Source: Gracilaria vermiculophylla (Eukaryota > Rhodophyta > Florideophyceae > Gracilariales > Gracilariaceae). From it: a stretch of DNA of 47,679 nucleotides. The notes below the pieces were generated by a model. It was not told where the DNA came from. It saw only the letters and a list, made by a program, of their open reading frames with translations, and searched no databases. A program made the position numbers and the translations under genes. Shown in pieces: positions 42,385 to 47,679 of this stretch. The stretch is from assembly GCA_019155205.2 (NCBI GenBank), contig JAHNZQ020000277.1, forward strand, positions 1,532,355-1,580,033, read 5' to 3'. Every line of letters starts with the position of its first letter. Position 1 is the stretch's first letter.

Positions 42385-42392
42385 CTATAAGA
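42385..42392 (+). promoter_or_regulatory. TATA-like element of the bZIP gene
   Basis: CTATAAGA, 141 bases upstream of the ATG at 42533, in an otherwise GC-rich region. The same octamer precedes the C2H2 gene. Confidence 0.5.
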
Positions 42393-42405
42393 ACGCTGCC
42401 GTGCT

Positions 42406-42426
42406 TGACGTCTCGCGCTGACGTCA
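42406..42426 (+). promoter_or_regulatory. Pair of CRE-type bZIP binding sites
   Basis: TGACGTC at 42406-42412 and the full palindrome TGACGTCA at 42419-42426 lie 14-34 bases downstream of the TATA-like box, about where transcription should start. TGACGTCA is the classic ATF/CREB/TGA-type bZIP site. The gene downstream itself codes a bZIP protein, so autoregulation is plausible. Confidence 0.5.
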
Positions 42427-42532
42427 AACTGGCCGCCAGCGCCTCGCATTCGTTCACCGTGCCGCCCGCCCTCAAAGCGGCCGCCGCCCGCCGCCAGCTC
42501 GTATCCGCGCCGCGCACCCGCTACGTTCAACC

Positions 42533-42867
42533 ATGGTTCCCACTTCGAGTGCCGCCCTCTCCGCCGCGCTGCACGCGCCGGCGCACGGCGCCGCCGTGGC
42601 GTGGGCGCCGTCGTCGCCGCGCCTGGAAAGCATCTTCGGCGAGTCGTTCGAGTCGCCCAGGACCCAACTGCCGTTTGCGCTTGTGAACGCGCCGCCCATG
42701 CCGCCGTCGCTGTCGCTGGGCGCGCCGGCGTCGGCGCACGCGTCGCCCACGCCGACGGCGGCGGCGGCGGCGGCGGCGGCGGCCGGCGTGGCCGCCGCGA
42801 TGCAGGCGGGCGTGCTGCTGACGCCCGAGCTGTGCAAGCCGCTGGCCATGCTGCAGGACGACTGCAA

Positions 42868-42909
<42 letters not shown>

Positions 42910-43288
42910 AACGTCGGCGTCGCCGCTGGGCGTGTGCGCGGACAGCCGCACGCGGCGCCAGCTGCGCATCCAGCACCGGCGGCGCGTGCGGCGCAACACG
43001 CCGCTGTCGCGCGCGACGCGGGCGGCGGCGGTGGCGGACCAGGCGACGCTGAACCGGCGCGCGCAGCGCGTGATCCGCAACCGCGAGGTGGCGCTGGCGG
43101 CGCGGCAGAAGCAGAAGGCGCGGCTGCAGCGGCTGATGAGCGAGAACTTCTCGCTCAAGAGCAAGGCGGCGACGCTGGAGGCGCAGAACTGCACGCTCAA
43201 GACGCAGATCGACCTGCTGAGGCGCGGGTCGTTCCTGGACTTTGAGTCGGCGCTCAACGCGTCGCTGCCGAGCCCGTCGACTAACTGA
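42533..43288 (+). CDS. bZIP transcription factor
   Basis: 251 residues, one exon, ATG in AACCATGG. The basic region at about 172-195 (NRRAQRVIRNREVALAARQK) keeps the invariant N-X7-R (NREVALAAR). The leucine zipper follows directly with five leucines at exact heptads: L-MSENFS-L-KSKAAT-L-EAQNCT-L-KTQIDL-L. This is a dimeric nuclear DNA-binding factor. The N-terminal 110 residues are Ala/Pro/Ser-rich and may be an activation region; a Ser-Ala repeat (about 113-130) is coded by a GCGTCG array at 42869-42912. An Arg-rich patch (RTRRQLRIQHRRRVRRN, about 142-158) may add nuclear import or DNA contacts. The subfamily cannot be fixed by eye. Confidence 0.9.
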
Positions 43289-43900
43289 CTGAGCGTTGGC
43301 CGATTCGGTGTGCGGCTGTACGGTGCGCGCGTAGCGCCTGTTTTTACTTGTATGTGACGGTGTCGGGGTTTTGGCAAGTGATACGCCCGCGTGAGCGGCG
43401 CGCTGCGATTTGTGGGTGTGCGCTCTGCACACACCTCGCGGCCGTGGCGGAGACGCGCGCGCGGCGGCGGCGACGACGTTGGGCGCGCTGGGCGCGTTTG
43501 GCGGTGCCTGTGCGCGCGCGCGCGCCCAACTGCAAGCAAGCAACAACAAACAAAACAAAACTTCTAACTTGAAAACGCGCGCCCATGCGCCCAAGCGGCA
43601 CCGCCGCCGCGGCCGTGCGTGTTGGGCGATGCTCACGTCACGTGGCGCGCAGCCGCAGCAATGCGCCGCCAACGTCCACACGCGGCCGCGCACGCGCGCG
43701 CGCCGCCGCGCCGTACAGCGCGTACACGTCGCACAGCGCGCCACAGCGCCCAAAAATAGAACGGCGCGCCACGTTGGCGCGCCCGCCGCCGCACGCGCCA
43801 AACAGCAATTCCACGCGCCGCGCGATTGCTGCGCCGCCGCTTGTCGCCGCCGCCGCCGCCGCCGCCTGCGCCCCGACTCGAGACGCGCCGCACCGCCCCG

Positions 43901-43936
43901 CACCGCACCGCACCGCACCGCACCGCACCGCACCGC
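43901..43936. repeat. CACCG pentanucleotide array
   Basis: About seven uninterrupted CACCG units, followed by CGCCG-rich DNA. Confidence 0.9.
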
Positions 43937-44004
43937 GCCGCCGCTCCGCGCTCGGCTCCGCTGCCCCGCCGCCGCGCCGCCGCCCGCGCCGGGGCGCGCG
44001 CGCC

Positions 44005-44200
44005 AAACGGCTGACGCGCGCAGTCAAGCTGGGCGCGCCGCCCCCGCCGCGCCGCCCCCCCGCGCCGCGCTCAGCCAGCCGCGCCGCGCCGCGCGCGCCG
44101 AACGGCCGGCGCGCGCAGTCATGTTTGCGCCGCGCCCGCCCGCGCGCCCGCCGCGCCCTTCGCGCCGCGCTCAGCCAGCCGCGCCGACAGCGCGCGGCTG
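44005..44200. repeat. Imperfect tandem duplication, unit about 95-100 bp
   Basis: GCGCGCAGTCA recurs at an offset of 95 bp (copies ending near 44026 and 44121). CGCCGCGCTCAGCCAGCC recurs at an offset of 100 bp (near 44063 and 44163). This indicates a tandem duplication with small indels. Confidence 0.7.
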
Positions 44201-45446
44201 AGCACGCCGCCCACGCGCCCGGCGCGCGCGGCCGCACGTGCCGGTCACCCCTCGCAGTGCGGCGCCCGTCAGCCGGCGTGGTAACGCCCAGTCAGTTTCA
44301 CGCGCTCTGCCCCTTCCCCCATGCGCTCCTTCTCCACTGCAGCCCAACATGCGTTTTCACTGCCCTTTATTCACCCCACCTGCACAGCGCCGCTGATCTT
44401 TGCACCGTCGCTGCCAGCATGCCTCCGTCCACGCCCTCCTTTCACCGTGGCCTCGCAAAGTGCACGGCAACCAAACGACGCCAAACGCGCATTGCACTCA
44501 AAGCGCCTGCCTTTGCTTTGCCCCCAATCCACTTTTTCAACGCCCCTTCACTGTGCACCACACGTCCCAACACCTACTCCAGGCACTTACATTCAGAGAG
44601 CGTCAACGCACCGTCGCCACTTGCCTACTTTTGACGGGCGGCGACATCAAACTACATTGAATTTGAATTGAAAACGCCTCTGCACGTTGGCTTTGCGCTC
44701 ATGAGGCGCAATCAACAACTCTTAAAAACGCCGTGCAGAGCGTTTCAAACGTTGAACGAAGGACACACCAAAAGCGCCCCAAAATGAGAATATTAGTCTA
44801 CTTCACTGTAACGTAGCAACCGCTTGAAAACGCCTTTCCACAACATAACCGTACGCCAATTTGTCATGAGACAGCTCCCCGAAAAGCTCATCATCACACA
44901 GTGCAATTCTATACTGCAATTTACAGTTCATTTGAAAAGCGCCCCATTTTTGAATTCCTTTCATACCACAACACCAATGAAATAAACGTAATCATCTCTT
45001 CGTTATTTCTTGCCACTGCTCCACATTGTCTTGTTATCGACCACATTGCGTGCAACAGCTATTACAAACTCGGACAGCAAAGCATGTTCTACTCAATATC
45101 TCACATTGCCAGAATTTGGCGCCATTCTCAGCCTGCTAACGTATTAGCCCCTTCGCAAATCGTCCGCATTCTGCTCAGCAAAAAACGTTTCAAATCAGGC
45201 ATAAACAACTTCTTGCACTGAAACAAAGGACGATTGAATGAGCTGCTACTTTATACTTCAAAAAATACTGGCTAGTAAACTTGAACAGTCTATAAACTTC
45301 TCGTCACTGTTTGACGAGTGCACAACATTTTACAGGATCATTTATGCTTAAAGTGTAAACCCATTAAACCCGGTTAAATGGTGATGTCAGAAAACAAGTA
45401 TTTAACCCTTTTGAACCTGAAAATGCTTATGTATGCAAATAGTATA

Positions 45447-46723
45447 CAGTGCGTTTCAAAAACATATTACCCCTCAAGAGTGCGCCAAAACTGTACTGTA
45501 GGCTAGATTTTGCACATAGTCTACGTAGAATCGTTTCGAAAACATATGTACAACGCCTTCTTTCTAATAAATATGGCTCGAGGTCCGCCTTTTTCCAAGC
45601 AAGCATACCTTCTAATCGTTGAGTTAAACGCCGAGAAACATTCTAACAGTGCTATCGCTGAATAACTGAAACGTTCTAGGGTCACAATAGCTGCTTTTCT
45701 CCAAACTTTGACTCTTTATAGATTAAAACGATGTCCTGGACGCCCTAAGAAGCTCAGCCCAGCAGATAAAAAAGGAATTAAAAGAAACTTATGCAAAAAA
45801 AGTATCGTGCAAAACAATTGGAGTAAATCTCAATTTCAACGTTTCTAAATCAACTATATGGAGGCAGGTAAATAGCACAAATTTATTTAAATATAAAAAA
45901 ATTAAGAAAACTTTCTTTCTCCAAGACCATCACAAGCAAAAGCGGATTGATTGGTGTGCTAGAAAGGCCTACTGGAAAAAGGAATGGGAAAATGCTATTT
46001 TTAGTAACGAAAAAAAGTCCAATTTGGACTGACCAGATTGCTACAAATATTATTGGCACGATCTTCGTGAGGAACGTTATGAATTTTATACCAGGCACTC
46101 TGGTGGAGGCTCTGTAATGGTCTGGGTGGGCATTTCTGAAAAAGGACTAACGGAAATTGCCTTCATTGAAACGAATATGAATGCAGAAAAATATCAAGAA
46201 GTTCTATACAACTATTTCATACCTTTTGCTTTATGTTTCCATGAAGAAAATTTCATTTTTCAACAGGATAATGCGCCTGTACACACTGCATCTTTAACCA
46301 AAAATTGGCTACAGGAGCCTGAGGTATCTGTTTTAGAGTGGCCGGGGCACTCACCAGATTTGAACCCAATTGAAAACGTTTGGGAACTGCTGGCGAGGAT
46401 GGTTTATGCGCATGGAAGGCAATTTAAGACAGTTTTTGAACTCAAAAACGGTATTAAGAATTGCTGGAAATCTATAACAGTTTCAAATGTGGCAAAGTAC
46501 ATCAATTCGATGCCAAAAAGCTGCATTAGCGTTATACAGCAAAAAGGATGCAAAATAAACTATTGAGCGTCGCGCAGTAACGATTTGTTATTGATGATCA
46601 TATGTTTTTGAAACGTTTTTTTGACTTTACTTTTTTCTGAAACCTGTTTTTGTAGGCGTACAGTATACATTCGTTCGTTTTTTTGAGACTTCACAGCATG
46701 TCGTATGTTTTTGAAACAGTCTG
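45447..46723 (+). mobile_element. Tc1/mariner DNA transposon with doubled terminal motifs, inactive
   Basis: 1277 bp, flanked by TA on both sides (45445-45446 and 46724-46725), the Tc1/mariner target duplication. The left end CAGTGCGTTTCAAAAACATA matches the reverse complement of the right end, CAGACTGTTTCAAAAACATA. A second copy of the core motif lies inside each end: GTTTCGAAAACATA at 45533-45546 and TATGTTTTTGAAAC at 46601-46614. This gives an IR/DR layout. The transposase inside is broken. The element lies 235 bp upstream of the orphan gene at 46960. Confidence 0.9.
45573..46566 (+). pseudogene. Tc1-like transposase, broken
   Basis: It starts MARGPPFSKQAYLLIVELNA, a helix-turn-helix lead. 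A TAA stop lies at 45663-45665, a frameshift lies between there and about 46000, and a TGA stop lies at 46030-46032. The DDE region is readable: IFSNEKKSNLD holds the first catalytic position but has Asn where Asp is expected. The second Asp is in FQQDNAPVHTA, and the third acidic residue is in SPDLNPIENVWELL. The last 149 codons (46117-46566, VMVWVGISEKGL onward) are uninterrupted. The copy cannot make active transposase. Confidence 0.9.
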
Positions 46724-46959
46724 TACAGAAGCACAAGCTAATCCAAGCGGTACACTTGTAGCAATCGTTGCGCAATCTGCGCGCTACTGCCGCAGAATAC
46801 ATAGTGAAGTACGAGCTTCCACCACCGCTCTCCACCCATCGGCGTCACGAAGATTTCAAGCATTTCTTTGCCTTTGCTATCCTTCGTACGCAACACTTGC
46901 GCCCTTGCCTTTCGGCGCACTTCCACGACCATTACCGTTTCACAACTGCAACTGCTTCC

Positions 46960-47559
46960 ATGAGCCAGAATAATCGTATCTTCGGCAACAACGGAACACA
47001 ATCAAGTGCAAGCATCTCCGGAGCCAACTCCCATGTCTTGCAAACCGATGGTGAGGCTCCAGAGCTGAACAGCAAAGCTACTACACCACAACATTTCAAC
47101 GAGCCAAAGTCAGAACCGGATTATGTTCACATTGCCTTGCAAATTCCGCCAATAACCACCCATAATGAAGATGTCGTTTGTAGCGTATGCGTTGGGATAC
47201 CATGCTACTGGATGCAGTATGGTCCTTTGGTCGTAGACAATATATCAACTGAGTACCCCCCGACACCAGCGACATACTCAACTAACAATGACGCGCGCAA
47301 GAAGGCCTACAAGGCCTACGTTCACGAACGATATGGTTTCCTTGGGAAGGAAATTCGCATTCCGCTTCCACAGTGTGTCTTGGAAGGCATTCGAAAGATT
47401 TGGCCGGATTGGTATGGGGCTTACATGGGTTTTAAACAGGAATACGTTTACTTCTCGGAGTGCAGGTGTGCGGACTTTATAGTGGCGGTGACGTTGTTGC
47501 AACGTTTTCGACGCCCTTTCGAGATTAATGATCTTTCAGCATGGCGTATCGTGTCGTAG
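46960..47559 (+). CDS. Hypothetical protein, 199 residues; faint resemblance to the P2X7 C-terminal (ballast) family
   Basis: ATG at 46960 (MSQNNRIFGNN), stop TAG. The first about 60 residues are Ser/Asn/Thr-rich. A central part holds VCSVCVGIPCYW. The C-terminal part, RKKAYKAYVHERYGFLGKEI then IPLPQCVLEGIRKIWP and YMGF, follows the spacing Y..YV..+YG.LG+..R..LP.CV...IR...P...Y.GF. I recall that spacing from the intracellular domain of P2X7 receptors and from stand-alone invertebrate and algal proteins. The usual cysteine cluster before it is mostly missing. No ion-channel part is present. The function is unknown. The Tc1 element sits in its upstream region and may affect expression. Confidence 0.6.
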   Translation: MSQNNRIFGNNGTQSSASISGANSHVLQTDGEAPELNSKATTPQHFNEPKSEPDYVHIALQIPPITTHNEDVVCSVCVGIPCYWMQYGPLVVDNISTEYPPTPATYSTNNDARKKAYKAYVHERYGFLGKEIRIPLPQCVLEGIRKIWPDWYGAYMGFKQEYVYFSECRCADFIVAVTLLQRFRRPFEINDLSAWRIVS

Positions 47560-47679
47560 ATGTCAGGTCTCTTTTCGCGGAATAGTTCTCGGTGGTGATA
47601 GAATGAAAAGCAGTTTACATGGAAACCCTGCTTACATGCCACACACGAATACCGAGAGTACCCTCCTCGCTCATTTGCA
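47560..47679. other. 3' flank of the orphan gene, window end
   Basis: 120 bases with no recognisable feature. Confidence 0.4.

Larger units (their letters stand above)
43289..45446. other. Intergenic: GC-rich repeats, then transition to AT-rich DNA
   Basis: The left part (to about 44290) is extremely GC-rich, with a CACCG pentamer array at 43901-43936 and an imperfect tandem duplication at about 44005-44200. From about 44640 the DNA turns AT-rich. Several (A/G)AAA(C/G)CGCC-like words occur at 44671, 44724, 44769, 44826 and 44934. Short open frames (such as one at 44901-45221 without an ATG) are not supported as genes. Confidence 0.5.

Noticed and set aside
1..47679. CRISPR arrays, bacterial operons, rRNA or prophage
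   Set aside because: No regularly spaced repeats, Shine-Dalgarno-linked gene runs, rRNA blocks or phage genes were seen; introns and eukaryotic transposons show nuclear DNA.

Overview
The window looks like nuclear DNA from a photosynthetic eukaryote, most likely a red alga. Three things point that way. The class I fructose-bisphosphate aldolase has a split transit peptide whose short first exon carries an early Phe (MAPAAFV), the style known from red-algal and glaucophyte plastid proteins. Most genes have a single exon or one short GT-AG intron. The start contexts are Kozak-like. There are no bacterial operons or Shine-Dalgarno sites. The species cannot be named from the sequence.

Layout. 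1-4 kb: a decayed Ty3/gypsy retrotransposon on the minus strand (gag, protease, RT, RNase H, integrase), cut by the window edge. 4-7.9 kb: gene-poor, partly AT-rich DNA. 7.9-15.7 kb: an FKBP-domain protein (-), a CBM48/AMPK-beta-like protein with one sure intron and a possible second (+), a 1050-residue PHD-finger/AT-hook chromatin protein (+), and a second, short CBM48 protein (-). 19.1-20.4 kb: a four-finger C2H2 protein that I reassembled from six exons. 22.9-43.3 kb: a very GC-rich, gene-dense block holding an MRS2/CorA Mg2+ transporter (-), a DNAJC9-like J protein (+), FGAM synthase (-, 5' end in an assembly gap), an ARID protein with a SAP30-like C-terminus (+), phosphoserine phosphatase (+), plastid aldolase (-), a BAR-like coiled-coil protein (-), a class 3 lipase (+) and a bZIP factor (+). 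45.4-46.7 kb: a dead Tc1/mariner element with doubled terminal motifs. 47.0-47.6 kb: an orphan 199-residue protein.

The genes do not form one pathway. They are housekeeping metabolism (purine synthesis, serine synthesis, Calvin cycle/glycolysis), ion transport and lipid turnover, plus an unusual share of chromatin and DNA-binding proteins (PHD, C2H2, ARID-SAP30, bZIP). The points most worth a second look are the apparent ARID plus Sin3-binding fusion, a CaaX box on a CBM48 protein that a splice choice could remove, CRE-type bZIP sites at the bZIP gene's own promoter, and the IR/DR ends of the Tc1 element. Long C/G homopolymers and an exact 132-bp repeat at the edge of the gap suggest assembly trouble at 31-32 kb.
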